Shown one piece after another: positions 44,256-52,392 of a stretch of 64,000 nucleotides of DNA (positions within the stretch are counted from its first letter, which is position 1; every line of letters starts with the position of its first letter). Made by a program: the position numbers and the translations under genes. The notes under the pieces were generated by a model. That model saw only the letters and a list, made by a program, of their open reading frames with translations, was not told the origin of the DNA and did no database searches. The stretch spans positions 18,320 to 82,319 of the forward strand of contig JBEBRW010000017.1 in NCBI GenBank assembly GCA_040394635.1, given 5' to 3'. Source of the stretch: UBA5239 sp040394635 (lineage in GTDB: Bacteria > Verrucomicrobiota > Lentisphaeria > Victivallales > Victivallaceae).

Positions 44256-44876
44256 TCAGGAAAGCCAGCCGGCTACCGTCAGGACGATTCCGATAATCAA
44301 CGGAATGGAGAAGTTGTCGTCAATGCGGATTTTCTTGTTGTGACATTCGGCAATCGAGGCCAGGAAGACCGCAGCCAACCCGAAAGCGAATTCACGGCCG
44401 GTAAAGTTCATGCAAATCCCGGTAATGACAATCACCAGCCACCCCACCAGGATAAACGCCAGCGTACCTTCCATGGATTTACCATTTTTGAACTTGGTTA
44501 CGCCCCAGCGGCGGCCAACCAGGGCGGCGGCGGTATCGCTGAGCAGCATGATCGTAAGCGCGCAAAATGCGTACGGCTTGGCAAACAGCAGCACCGACAT
44601 GCAAGCGGCCAGCAACACCGGCGGTCCGCCGCTGAACTGGAACTTCTGCCCGGGCTCTTTGGCACGCATCATTTTGCTGAAAAAGAAATGATACAGCGGA
44701 TGAACGAGGGGCCAATTACGGTTGTATCCGACTTCAATCACCACTACCAGCACCAGCACCACCGCGAAAACGCTGAACGCCCACCACTTCGGGAGCAACA
44801 GGATAAAGAGCGACATCCACAGTGAGCTCAGATGAATGAGCTTGCGAAATACTTCCTGCCGGTAACTGATCTGCAT
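44256..44876 (-). CDS. CTP-dependent polyprenol/diacylglycerol kinase-like membrane protein, 206 aa
   Basis: Resembles the dolichol-kinase / phytol-kinase / Dgk1 family and its relatives among cytidylyltransferases: MLLSDTAAALVGRRWG followed by FKNGKSMEGTLAF is the paired CTP-binding signature. Six or seven hydrophobic segments span the protein. HPLYHFFFSKMMR marks a cytoplasmic loop. GAAGG precedes the ATG. The likely reaction is phosphorylation of an isoprenoid or diacylglycerol at the membrane. Convergent with dnaA across the hairpin array. Confidence 0.75.
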   Translation of the reverse strand: MQISYRQEVFRKLIHLSSLWMSLFILLLPKWWAFSVFAVVLVLVVVIEVGYNRNWPLVHPLYHFFFSKMMRAKEPGQKFQFSGGPPVLLAACMSVLLFAKPYAFCALTIMLLSDTAAALVGRRWGVTKFKNGKSMEGTLAFILVGWLVIVITGICMNFTGREFAFGLAAVFLASIAECHNKKIRIDDNFSIPLIIGIVLTVAGWLS

Positions 44877-44895
44877 CCTTAAAACCTTTCTTCTT

Positions 44896-45000
44896 TAATG
44901 GATAATTGATAATGGATAATGGATAATTGGAGGAAAAAATATCCTTTTGCCCAGATTGAATTTTCCTTAATTTTCCATTTTCAATTTTCAACGGTCAATT
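44896..45000. repeat. AT-rich short repeats (TAATGGATAA and TTTTCCATTTTCAATTTTC types)
   Basis: TAATGGATAATTGATAATGG and two further ATGGATAA units occupy 44896-44930, and degenerate TTTTC words (TTTTCC, TTTTCA) run at 44961-44991. The two blocks are partly complementary. Non-coding spacer between the 44256 gene and truA. Confidence 0.6.
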
Positions 45001-45053
45001 CATAGTAATAGACAACCGGATTTGCGGAAAGTCTACATAACAAACATAAATTT

Positions 45054-45890
45054 TCAGATAAAAAACGGCACATTCCGCAACTTCCAGCTATGGATGGGTT
45101 CCTCCTCGAAAAATACTTTCATCAGGAACAACCCGTGCGGCGGCGCGGTCTCCGCGGACTGCGAGCGGTCGCAAGCTTCCAGGACCCGTTTCGCGTCGGC
45201 GGGGCTGCGCTCCCCTCCCCCGATCGCCTCCAGCAGCCCGACCAGGCAGCGGATCATCTTGTACAAAAATCCGTCGCCGATGAAGCTGATGCAGAGGAAA
45301 TTACCGAACTGCTCGAATTCGATGCGGTAAATCGTCCGCACCGCATCGTCGATTTTGGAGCGCTCAACCACAAAAGAGGAGAAATCATGCTTGCCGACCA
45401 GATGGGCCGCCGCCTCGCGCATGGCGTCGATGTCGAGCCGCCGGTAGCGGTACCAGGAGTAACGGGTGGAAAACGGCGTTTCCGCGCCCATGTTCAACAC
45501 GTAGGTATAGGCTTTGCCCAGCGAATCGAAGCGCGGGTTAAACTCCATCGGCACCTTGCGGATTTTGCGGATACGGATATCCTGCGGGAGCATGCGGTTC
45601 ATGGCGCGGAACAACTTGTCCTGCTCGATCGAGGGGCGGTCCGGCACGGCGAACGAAGCGGCCATGCCGAGCGCGTGAACCCCGGCGTCGGTCCGGCTGC
45701 TGCCGGTCAGCGTAACCGGCAGGTCGGCGAAAATATTGCTCAAATGCCGCTGCAGCATCTCCTGCACCGACATGCAGTGGTGCTGATACTGCCAGCCACT
45801 GTAATTCGTGCCGTCGAAACTGATCTCCAGCAGCCAGCGGTTGGAGCTCGGATATGGCGGCGCCTCGATCCGCGGAGGGGTATGCTCCAT
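45054..45890 (-). CDS. truA: tRNA pseudouridine(38-40) synthase, 278 aa
   Basis: Isomerises uridines 38-40 in the tRNA anticodon arm. N-terminal LEISFDGTNYSGWQYQ, catalytic Asp in GSSRTDAGVHALG, FNPRFDSLGKAYTYVL, HDFSSF and the C-terminal ISFIGDGFLYKMIRCLVGLL and DRSQSAETAPPHGLFLMKVFF. The first 18 residues before the fold are Pro-rich. The ATG at 45890 lies two bases after the mtnP stop, so the two are co-translated. Confidence 0.95.
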   Translation of the reverse strand: MEHTPPRIEAPPYPSSNRWLLEISFDGTNYSGWQYQHHCMSVQEMLQRHLSNIFADLPVTLTGSSRTDAGVHALGMAASFAVPDRPSIEQDKLFRAMNRMLPQDIRIRKIRKVPMEFNPRFDSLGKAYTYVLNMGAETPFSTRYSWYRYRRLDIDAMREAAAHLVGKHDFSSFVVERSKIDDAVRTIYRIEFEQFGNFLCISFIGDGFLYKMIRCLVGLLEAIGGGERSPADAKRVLEACDRSQSAETAPPHGLFLMKVFFEEEPIHSWKLRNVPFFI

Positions 45891-45892
45891 GA

Positions 45893-46771
45893 TCAGAGAT
45901 ACTTCCCGATGATCGGCGCCAGGGCCATCTTGCGCTCGTTGGAGACCATGCTGAGATCCGAAATCAGCGAAGCCTTTAAGGCGCTGCAGCAGGTGCATTT
46001 GCCGGGCACATTTTTCAGGCCGGCGGCAACCCGTTTCACGATATCCTTGCCCAGTGCGGTATTGGCGTTGAGGTGGCCGATCACCATTTCCACCGTCACG
46101 TCGTCATGATCGGGGTGCCAGGAGTCGTAATCGGTGACCATGGCCACGGTGCTGTAGCAGATTTCGGCCTCGCGGGCGAGCTTGGCCTCGGGCAGATTGG
46201 TCATGCCGATCACATGAAATTCGCTGTTGCGATAAAATTTAGACTCGGCCTGGGTCGAAAAAGCCAGCCCTTCCATATTGACATAAGTACCGGTATCATG
46301 AACGTGCCGGGAGGTGTCGTCGGAATTTTCGATGCTCTGCTTGGCGGCCTTGGCGGCGAGCTCGGCCATTTCCGGACAAACCGGATTGCCGAACGCGATA
46401 TGCGCCACAATGCCGTTCCCGAAAAACGAATCGTCACCGGCGGTACGGCGACGGTCGAAATACTGGTCGACCACCACCACGTCCCGCGGCCGCATCCTTT
46501 CGCGCAGGCTGCCGACGGCGGAAATGCTGACGATATGGGTCACGCCCAGCGTTTTCATGGCGAAAATGTTCGCGCGGTGATTGATTTCGGGCGGGGAGAT
46601 CAGGTGTCCGCGCCCATGGCGCGCCAGAAATACGACTTCCTGTCCTTCCAATGTGCCGGAGATCAACGCATCGGAGGGGGAGCCGAATGGCGTTTCGATA
46701 TGATTTTCCTGTATATTTTCCATGCCGCTGATTTCATAAAGGCCACTGCCGCCGATGATACCCAGTTTCAT
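45893..46771 (-). CDS. mtnP: S-methyl-5'-thioadenosine phosphorylase, 292 aa
   Basis: Phosphorolysis of methylthioadenosine in methionine salvage. GIIGGSGLYEI at the N-terminus, FLARHGRGHLISPPEINHRANI (phosphate and substrate site), ISAVGSLRE, VVDQYFDRR, TGTYVNMEGLAFSTQAES and VIGMTNLPEAKLAREAEICYSTVAMVTDYDSW are all diagnostic of MTAP rather than purine nucleoside phosphorylase. Upstream partner of truA. Confidence 0.95.
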   Translation of the reverse strand: MKLGIIGGSGLYEISGMENIQENHIETPFGSPSDALISGTLEGQEVVFLARHGRGHLISPPEINHRANIFAMKTLGVTHIVSISAVGSLRERMRPRDVVVVDQYFDRRRTAGDDSFFGNGIVAHIAFGNPVCPEMAELAAKAAKQSIENSDDTSRHVHDTGTYVNMEGLAFSTQAESKFYRNSEFHVIGMTNLPEAKLAREAEICYSTVAMVTDYDSWHPDHDDVTVEMVIGHLNANTALGKDIVKRVAAGLKNVPGKCTCCSALKASLISDLSMVSNERKMALAPIIGKYL

Positions 46772-46897
46772 AACTCAAACTCCTTTGTTGTTTTCCTTAT
46801 TTTGGAGAATATAACATAAAATCAATCTCTTTCAAATGGAAAAATATCGTGTTGATACTATATTAATCCGAATAGATAATTTTGAACGGAGCTGAAG

Positions 46898-48667
46898 TTG
46901 AACAAAAACGATTATTCGATGCGCGGATTCCGGAACCGGAAAAATTTTCTGGCGCTGGCATTGATCACGCTGGTCTCCGCAATTCTGAATTTCGCGTGCC
47001 TGGATATGGGATTGCCCTCCACCGAGCGACTGAATATCACGCTGGGCGGAGAAGAGGCCGCCGAGCGCGGGCTGCGGGAACTCAACCCGGACACCTCCCT
47101 GGCCCTTAAATCCGAGTTCCTCGCCAAGGACGACCCCGATAATTTCCGGCAACTGGCCAAATATACCTTTTACTTCGATCAACTGCGCAGTTACAATCCC
47201 GATGAATTCTATGTCTTCAAGGTCCTGTCCGATATGTACACGCGCCGCGATCCGCGCCCGGAGTCCTACATTTACGGCGCGTTTTTCTTTTACCAGATGG
47301 GTTTTCCGCTGGCCGTGGCCAAAGCGACCGGTTACATCGGCGGCCTCAAAGCACCGGAGTATTACCTGACGCATCCGGCCGAGTTCCGCCCCTTTTACCT
47401 GAGTGTACGCTTTATCTGCGCGTTGTTTCAAACGCTGGCGGTGGCGGTGACCTTTCTGGCGGCGTGGCGCATCTTCAAGCTGCCGGGCGCCGTATTTTCG
47501 GCGCTGCTGATGGCGACCTTGCCGATGGTGACCATCAGTGCCGGTTTCATCAAGGCTGACCCGCCGGTGCTTTTCTGGTCGGTGCTGGCGCTCTTTTTTG
47601 CGATTCCGATTCTGAAGCGGAACCGCGCTTTTGATTATATCGCGGCGGGGGCCTGCGCCGGGCTCGCAGCGGCCACCAAATACCCGGCGGTATTTACGTT
47701 CAGCTATATTTTCATGTTTCACCTGCTGCGGCGCCAGGAGGAGTGCGGCTCCTGGAAAAACCTGCGCTTTGCCGCGGCCGACCGTTCATTGCTGACCGGC
47801 CTCGGAGCAGCCTTCATCGCCGGGCTCGTGGTCAGCTTGCCCATACTGTTCGATATCCCGAATTTCATACAATCCTACAAATATGTGCTGGGCGCGGCGC
47901 GACACGGCAATTCATTGTTCAACTTTGCCGACACGCTGTTGAATTACTGGCACGACGCGATCTTTTTCACCTATGGAATTCCGGCGGCACTGGCCGTACT
48001 GGCGGGGCTGGTCATGATTTGCGTGAAACCGCAGAGAATCTGGTGGGGCATGGTGCCGATTGTGCTGTTTTTCTTCTATTCCGCCTCCAAAGGTTCACAG
48101 GCCTCGGACATGTATACGCTCCCGGTCATTCCGGTCCTGTGCCTGATGGCCGGCTATGCCTGGGATATGATCAAGCTCAAAACCGTGAAATACAGCCTGA
48201 TGGTGGCCATTGTCATAGTGACCTGGAGCTATACCCTCGCCAACCAGCAGTGCGCCAAACGGGAAAATGTACGCCTGACCGCATCCAAATGGATTCAGGC
48301 CAATATCCCCGCCGATTCGCTCCTGGGCTTCATGACCTATCCGGTCTCCTACCGGGCCCCGATGGTACCGCCGGACCGTTACCGTTTCTTGAGCGCGGAA
48401 ATCGACGGGGACAAGATTTATGAGTCGGACTACCTGATTTACAGCAGTTTCGATATGCCGTCGAAAAATTTCCCGGCCCGGATCACTCAGGGCGAACTGC
48501 CCGCCCCCCCCGCAAAATACCACTACATCCTCGACAAGGAATTTGAGGATGTGCCGCGGGCGCTTTTCGGATTGCTGCCGCTGAAACGGAATTACTATAT
48601 CAATTATTATTTTGAAGTATACCGGCCTAAAATCATGATCTATCGAAAGATTGGAGCTGACATATGA
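46898..48667 (+). CDS. GT39/ArnT-like membrane glycosyltransferase, 589 aa
   Basis: Polytopic glycosyltransferase of the PMT/ArnT type with about ten helices: FLALALITLVSAILNF (about 17-32), then a periplasmic loop with FYFDQLRSYNPDEFY, helices from about 165 to 450, and a soluble C-terminal domain (about 460-589). Such enzymes transfer sugars from polyprenyl phosphate to lipid or protein acceptors in the periplasm. The start is TTG at 46898, nine bases after GGAG. It overlaps the next gene by four bases; that gene supplies a GT2 domain likely to make the lipid-linked donor. Confidence 0.75.
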   Translation: MNKNDYSMRGFRNRKNFLALALITLVSAILNFACLDMGLPSTERLNITLGGEEAAERGLRELNPDTSLALKSEFLAKDDPDNFRQLAKYTFYFDQLRSYNPDEFYVFKVLSDMYTRRDPRPESYIYGAFFFYQMGFPLAVAKATGYIGGLKAPEYYLTHPAEFRPFYLSVRFICALFQTLAVAVTFLAAWRIFKLPGAVFSALLMATLPMVTISAGFIKADPPVLFWSVLALFFAIPILKRNRAFDYIAAGACAGLAAATKYPAVFTFSYIFMFHLLRRQEECGSWKNLRFAAADRSLLTGLGAAFIAGLVVSLPILFDIPNFIQSYKYVLGAARHGNSLFNFADTLLNYWHDAIFFTYGIPAALAVLAGLVMICVKPQRIWWGMVPIVLFFFYSASKGSQASDMYTLPVIPVLCLMAGYAWDMIKLKTVKYSLMVAIVIVTWSYTLANQQCAKRENVRLTASKWIQANIPADSLLGFMTYPVSYRAPMVPPDRYRFLSAEIDGDKIYESDYLIYSSFDMPSKNFPARITQGELPAPPAKYHYILDKEFEDVPRALFGLLPLKRNYYINYYFEVYRPKIMIYRKIGADI

Positions 48668-50091
48668 TCAACTTTGAAACCCTGAACCAGATCCGGCGCG
48701 AAATACGCGATAACAAGGATGCGATCGCCTCGAAACGGAATTCCAGAATCACCGGTAATCCGTATTATTACGGGCGGTTCCTCAACTCGCTGCGGCACGC
48801 GGTCCGGCCGGATTCCCGAATCCTCAATATCGGCTGCGAAACCGGGTATGTGCTGAATGAACTCAAGCCATCCTACGGCGTCGGCGTCGAGGCGTCGGCC
48901 GACCAGGTGAAAATCGCCCGCGAAGCTTACCCCCAGCTTCATTTTTTCGACCAGGAACCGGATGATATCAAAATCGAAGGCGTCTTCGACTACGTTTTGA
49001 TCAGCGGAGCGGAAAATATCGTCGATATCAAAGGCGTGCTGGATGCCGTTCGTCCGAATTGCGGGCGCCACACCCGGGTGATCATCAATTACTACAATTA
49101 CCTCTGGCAGCCCCTGGTCAAACTGGCCGAAAAATGCCATATGAGAATTCCGCAGAAACTGCAAAACTGGTTCTCCGACCAGGACATCGAAAACCTGCTC
49201 AGGCTCTCCGACTACGAACGGATCAATACCATCAAGATCATCCTGTTTCCGTTCTGGATTCCGCTGATTTCGACGCTGCTGAATAAATTCATGGCGCGGC
49301 TGCCCGGCTTGCGCGGCTTGACCATGAGCCGCCTGGCGGTGGCCCGGCTGCGCCCCCGCGAATACGGCGAATACAGCGTCAGTGTGGTGATCCCGTGCCG
49401 CAACGAAGCCGGCAATGTGGAAAGTGCCGTGGCGCGCATGCCGCAACTCGGCAAACACACTGAAATCATTTTCTGTGACGATAAATCCACCGACGGCACT
49501 GCCGACGTCGTCCGTGAAATGCAGCAGAAATACCCCGAAAAAGACATCAAGCTGGTCAACGGCCCCGGCATCTGCAAAGCCGATAACGTCTGGACCGGTT
49601 TCGACGCCGCCACCGGCGATATCATGCTGATCCTCGACGCCGACCTGACGGTCATTCCCGAGGAGCTCCCCTACTTCTACGAAGCCATTTCCCGCGGCTA
49701 CGGCGAATTCATCAACGGCTCGCGCCTGGTTTACCCCATGCACGACGATGCCATGCGCTTCTTCAACATCATCGGCAACAAATTCTTCTCGCTCTTTTTC
49801 TCGTTCATTCTGGACAACCAGATCAAGGACACACTGTGCGGCACCAAGGTGGTCTGGCGCGAGGACTTCGCCCACATCAAGGCGCTGCGCGGCACCTGGG
49901 GCATCAAGGACCGCTGGGGTGATTACGAACTGATCTTCAGCGCGGCCAAGAGCCAGTTGAAAATCATCGACCTCCCGGTACATTATATGGAGCGCACCTA
50001 CGGCGAAACCAAGATGACCCACCGCTTCAAAAACGGCTGGATCATGCTCCGTATGTGCATGGTGTCGTTACTTAAAATCAAATTCCACTGA
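48664..50091 (+). CDS. Fusion: SAM methyltransferase-like domain + GT2 glycosyltransferase, 475 aa
   Basis: Residues about 30-170 form a Rossmann methyltransferase-like domain (ILNIGCETGYVLNELKPSYGVGVEAS is motif I). Residues about 235-475 are a GT-A family 2 domain like polyprenyl-phosphate mannosyltransferases: VSVVIPCRNEAGNVESAVARM, IIFCDDKSTDGTADVV, ADNVWTGFDAATGDIMLILDADLTV (DxD-type) and KDTLCGTKVVW. A short hydrophobic linker near 205-220 may peripherally anchor it. Very tight coupling to the upstream GT39 gene suggests it makes the polyprenyl-phosphate sugar that GT39 uses. Confidence 0.85.
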   Translation: MINFETLNQIRREIRDNKDAIASKRNSRITGNPYYYGRFLNSLRHAVRPDSRILNIGCETGYVLNELKPSYGVGVEASADQVKIAREAYPQLHFFDQEPDDIKIEGVFDYVLISGAENIVDIKGVLDAVRPNCGRHTRVIINYYNYLWQPLVKLAEKCHMRIPQKLQNWFSDQDIENLLRLSDYERINTIKIILFPFWIPLISTLLNKFMARLPGLRGLTMSRLAVARLRPREYGEYSVSVVIPCRNEAGNVESAVARMPQLGKHTEIIFCDDKSTDGTADVVREMQQKYPEKDIKLVNGPGICKADNVWTGFDAATGDIMLILDADLTVIPEELPYFYEAISRGYGEFINGSRLVYPMHDDAMRFFNIIGNKFFSLFFSFILDNQIKDTLCGTKVVWREDFAHIKALRGTWGIKDRWGDYELIFSAAKSQLKIIDLPVHYMERTYGETKMTHRFKNGWIMLRMCMVSLLKIKFH

Positions 50092-50098
50092 TCTTTTT

Positions 50099-50827
50099 AT
50101 GGAAGAACGGCTCAAACACGAAATCGAACACGGCCGCTACCTGGCGGACCACGGCGCGCCGGAGATCTGGAACTGGCGCTCGCCGGCCGGAATCAAGCGG
50201 TTCCAGCGCCGTATCGAGATGCTCTGCCGGGACCTGAAGCCCGGCAGCAAAGTGCTCGAACTCGGCTGCGGCACCGGTCTCTTCACCGCCGAATTCGTCA
50301 AATCCGGCATCGAACTCACCGCGCTGGATATCTCGGAGGAACTGCTGGAAATCGCGCGCCGGGAGATCACCGCCCCGAATGTGGTTTTCGTGCAGGGCAA
50401 CGCCTACGCCACGGAATTTCCGGATGCGTCCTTCGATGCCGTCATCGGCAGTTCCGTGCTCCACCACCTCGATATTGAAGCCGCTTTCCCGGAAATTTAC
50501 CGCCTGCTCAAGCCCGGCGGCTCCGCCGCCTTTACCGAGCCCAATATGATGAATCCGCAAATCGCGCTGCAAAAAAATATCCCTTATCTCAAGCGCAAGC
50601 TGGGGGATTCCCCCGATGAAACCGCATTTTTCGCCGGACGGCTGAAGCGGCAGCTCCAGCACAGTCATTTCACGGAGATTCAGATTGCGCCGTTCGATTT
50701 CCTGCATCCCGCCCTCCCCGCCGGAACGCTGGGCATCATGGAGCCCTTCTGCCTGACGCTGGAAAAAATTCCGTTGATCCGGGCCATCGCCGGTTCACTC
50801 TACATCCGGTTCAAAAAAGCGACATGA
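50099..50827 (+). CDS. Class I SAM-dependent methyltransferase, 242 aa
   Basis: Motif I KVLELGCGTGLFTAEF, motif II LTALDISEELLEIARR, motif III VVFVQGNAYATEFPDASFDAVIGSSVLHHL and post-motif LKPGGSAAFTEPN. Resembles UbiE/small-molecule methyltransferases; the HHLDIEAAFPEIYRLLKPGG block is typical of lipid or glycan modifiers. Starts seven bases after the fusion gene and overlaps the next by four. Substrate unknown. Confidence 0.88.
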   Translation: MEERLKHEIEHGRYLADHGAPEIWNWRSPAGIKRFQRRIEMLCRDLKPGSKVLELGCGTGLFTAEFVKSGIELTALDISEELLEIARREITAPNVVFVQGNAYATEFPDASFDAVIGSSVLHHLDIEAAFPEIYRLLKPGGSAAFTEPNMMNPQIALQKNIPYLKRKLGDSPDETAFFAGRLKRQLQHSHFTEIQIAPFDFLHPALPAGTLGIMEPFCLTLEKIPLIRAIAGSLYIRFKKAT

Positions 50828-51921
50828 AAAAGCTCACAAAACGACAGATCCGCTGGATAATCCTCTCGCCGTTCCTGCTGGTCTTGTTGTTTTTCACCCT
50901 CAACGGCGACCTCTGGCGCGTGCTCAAGATTGCGGTACGGGTTCCGCAGGGCAAACCGGTCATCATCACGCTCGACAGCGATCCGGCCAAGGCCGGACGC
51001 ATTCACGGTTCGCAGCTCCGTATCGCCATCAAACTGCTGGAAAAGCTCTATATCCAAAACTCCGTCGGACAGGACAGTTACGAAAAACTGACCGCACAGG
51101 CCCGGGAGCTTTTCGCCTCGATCGATCCGCGCTGGACGCGGGAAGCCACTGCGCTGGCTGAAAAATCCAGCGCCGGCCTCGACGCCATGATGCTCGGCAA
51201 CTGCTTCCTCGACATCGGCCACTACCGCAACGGCTGCCGCCAGCTGCTGACCGTGACCCCGGGCGGCAAAGTATTTCATACCCACAACCTCGACTGGGAT
51301 GGCTTGGCCGGGGTCGGACAATACTGGGTGACGGTGTTCCGCGTGCCGGCGGGCGAAGGACGCCTGGCGACCGTTTATTTCGGCTTTCCCGGCATGATCG
51401 GCGCTCTGGACGTGATCAATTCGGAAGGCGTGGCCCTGAGCTTCAACCAGCACGGCTTCAGCCGTCAGGAATCGAAGATGCCGGTCTTCATGAAAATGCG
51501 CGAAATCGCCGAGAAATGCCCCGATTTCAAGTCCGCGGAAACCATGATTATGAATATGGAGCAGGGCATGCCGTTCTGCATCGGCCTCAGCCATGCCAAA
51601 TCCGGCCAGATCGCCGTTTACGAACGGAACCGCGACGGTACCGTCAGCAAGCGCGAACCGCTCGACGGTCTTATCACCGCCGACAATACGATTCAAACCG
51701 GTAAGCTCATCACCGACAATACCATGGATAAAGTCGCCCGCGCCGCCATGCCGCTCACGACCCCGGACGATATCAAAGCCATTATGCGCAGCAAAACGGT
51801 GCTGCTGGGCAGCAACATGTACAGCGTGATCTTCGATTTCCAAGCCAACAAATTTCATCTGGCCCCCGGCGACATACCCGCCGCCACGGGCCAATACCGC
51901 ACCTACAGGCTTTTCGAATAA
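50824..51921 (+). CDS. C45-family Ntn hydrolase (acid ceramidase/penicillin-acyltransferase-like), 365 aa
   Basis: An N-terminal membrane anchor (about 9-27) is followed by an extracytoplasmic domain of the C45 autoproteolytic family. The predicted nucleophile is Cys 138 in NGCRQLL, followed by HTHNLDWD at 152-159 (family pattern GRNxDW), SFNQHG and a C-terminal NTMDKVARA region. Members cleave or transfer N-acyl groups. The membrane tether places it outside the cytoplasm. Operon with GT39, GT2 and methyltransferase genes suggests acyl exchange on a glycolipid or surface polymer, which is inference. Confidence 0.75.
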   Translation: MKKLTKRQIRWIILSPFLLVLLFFTLNGDLWRVLKIAVRVPQGKPVIITLDSDPAKAGRIHGSQLRIAIKLLEKLYIQNSVGQDSYEKLTAQARELFASIDPRWTREATALAEKSSAGLDAMMLGNCFLDIGHYRNGCRQLLTVTPGGKVFHTHNLDWDGLAGVGQYWVTVFRVPAGEGRLATVYFGFPGMIGALDVINSEGVALSFNQHGFSRQESKMPVFMKMREIAEKCPDFKSAETMIMNMEQGMPFCIGLSHAKSGQIAVYERNRDGTVSKREPLDGLITADNTIQTGKLITDNTMDKVARAAMPLTTPDDIKAIMRSKTVLLGSNMYSVIFDFQANKFHLAPGDIPAATGQYRTYRLFE

Positions 51922-51922
51922 T

Positions 51923-52234
51923 CTACTTTTTCTTCGGAGGCGGAAGCTCTTTGCAGGTTTCCCGGATCAGTTCGATCAGGAAACTGCGGTCATCGATGTT
52001 ATCGATCAGGAAGTAAGGTTTGGCTCCTTCGTAGGGAGGAGCCGTGAGAGGAGCGTCTATCAGTGTTTTACCAACTTCGGTGATCTTGACGAAAAGCTGG
52101 TCGTCGCAAATCAATCCGATCACTTTGCCATTGCAGTAAACGGCATATTCGCCGAACATTTTGCGGGCGAAAATATCTCCTGCTCCATCGAGCTGGTCGC
52201 AAATATAGTCGACGAATTCACGAGTCGAAGCCAT
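51923..52234 (-). CDS. TfoX N-terminal domain protein, 103 aa
   Basis: Stand-alone TfoX/Sxy N-terminal domain: FVDYICDQLDGAGDIFARKMFGEYAVYCNGKVIGLICDDQLFVKIT is the family core. Lys-rich tail PPPKKK. Stand-alone versions are of unclear function and do not imply natural competence. Third gene of the glyS unit, starting just after the Cys-rich gene. Convergent with the operon ending at 51921, one base apart. Confidence 0.85.
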   Translation of the reverse strand: MASTREFVDYICDQLDGAGDIFARKMFGEYAVYCNGKVIGLICDDQLFVKITEVGKTLIDAPLTAPPYEGAKPYFLIDNIDDRSFLIELIRETCKELPPPKKK

Positions 52235-52236
52235 GA

Positions 52237-52392
52237 TCAGTCTTTATGTTCCTGATCATGGCTGCAATCCTTGCGCGACGGGCAGTCCTTGGCCGGACAG
52301 CTGTCGCAGTTGCATTTTTTCTTGCGGAACCAGGCGATCAGGAAAATGACCGCCAGGGCTCCGATTGCACCAAGGATGAAGTACTCCGTCAT
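52237..52392 (-). CDS. Small Cys-rich single-span membrane protein (FeoB-associated-like), 51 aa
   Basis: Translated from the ATG at 52392: an N-terminal helix of about 18 hydrophobic residues (YFILGAIGALAVIFLIAW) followed by RKKKCNCDSCPAKDCPSRKDC and a polar tail. Five cysteines in a CxCxxCxxxxC...C pattern fit the FeoB-associated Cys-rich membrane protein group, although no feoB is near. Its ATG overlaps the glyS TAA by one base (TAATG), so it is translated by coupling. It may bind iron or another metal at the cytoplasmic face. Confidence 0.7.
   Translation of the reverse strand: MTEYFILGAIGALAVIFLIAWFRKKKCNCDSCPAKDCPSRKDCSHDQEHKD

Noticed and set aside
44087..44296. 69-codon plus-strand ORF across the hairpin array
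   Set aside because: Arg/Pro-rich translation with no start signal, running into the convergent gene; the DNA is explained by inverted repeats.
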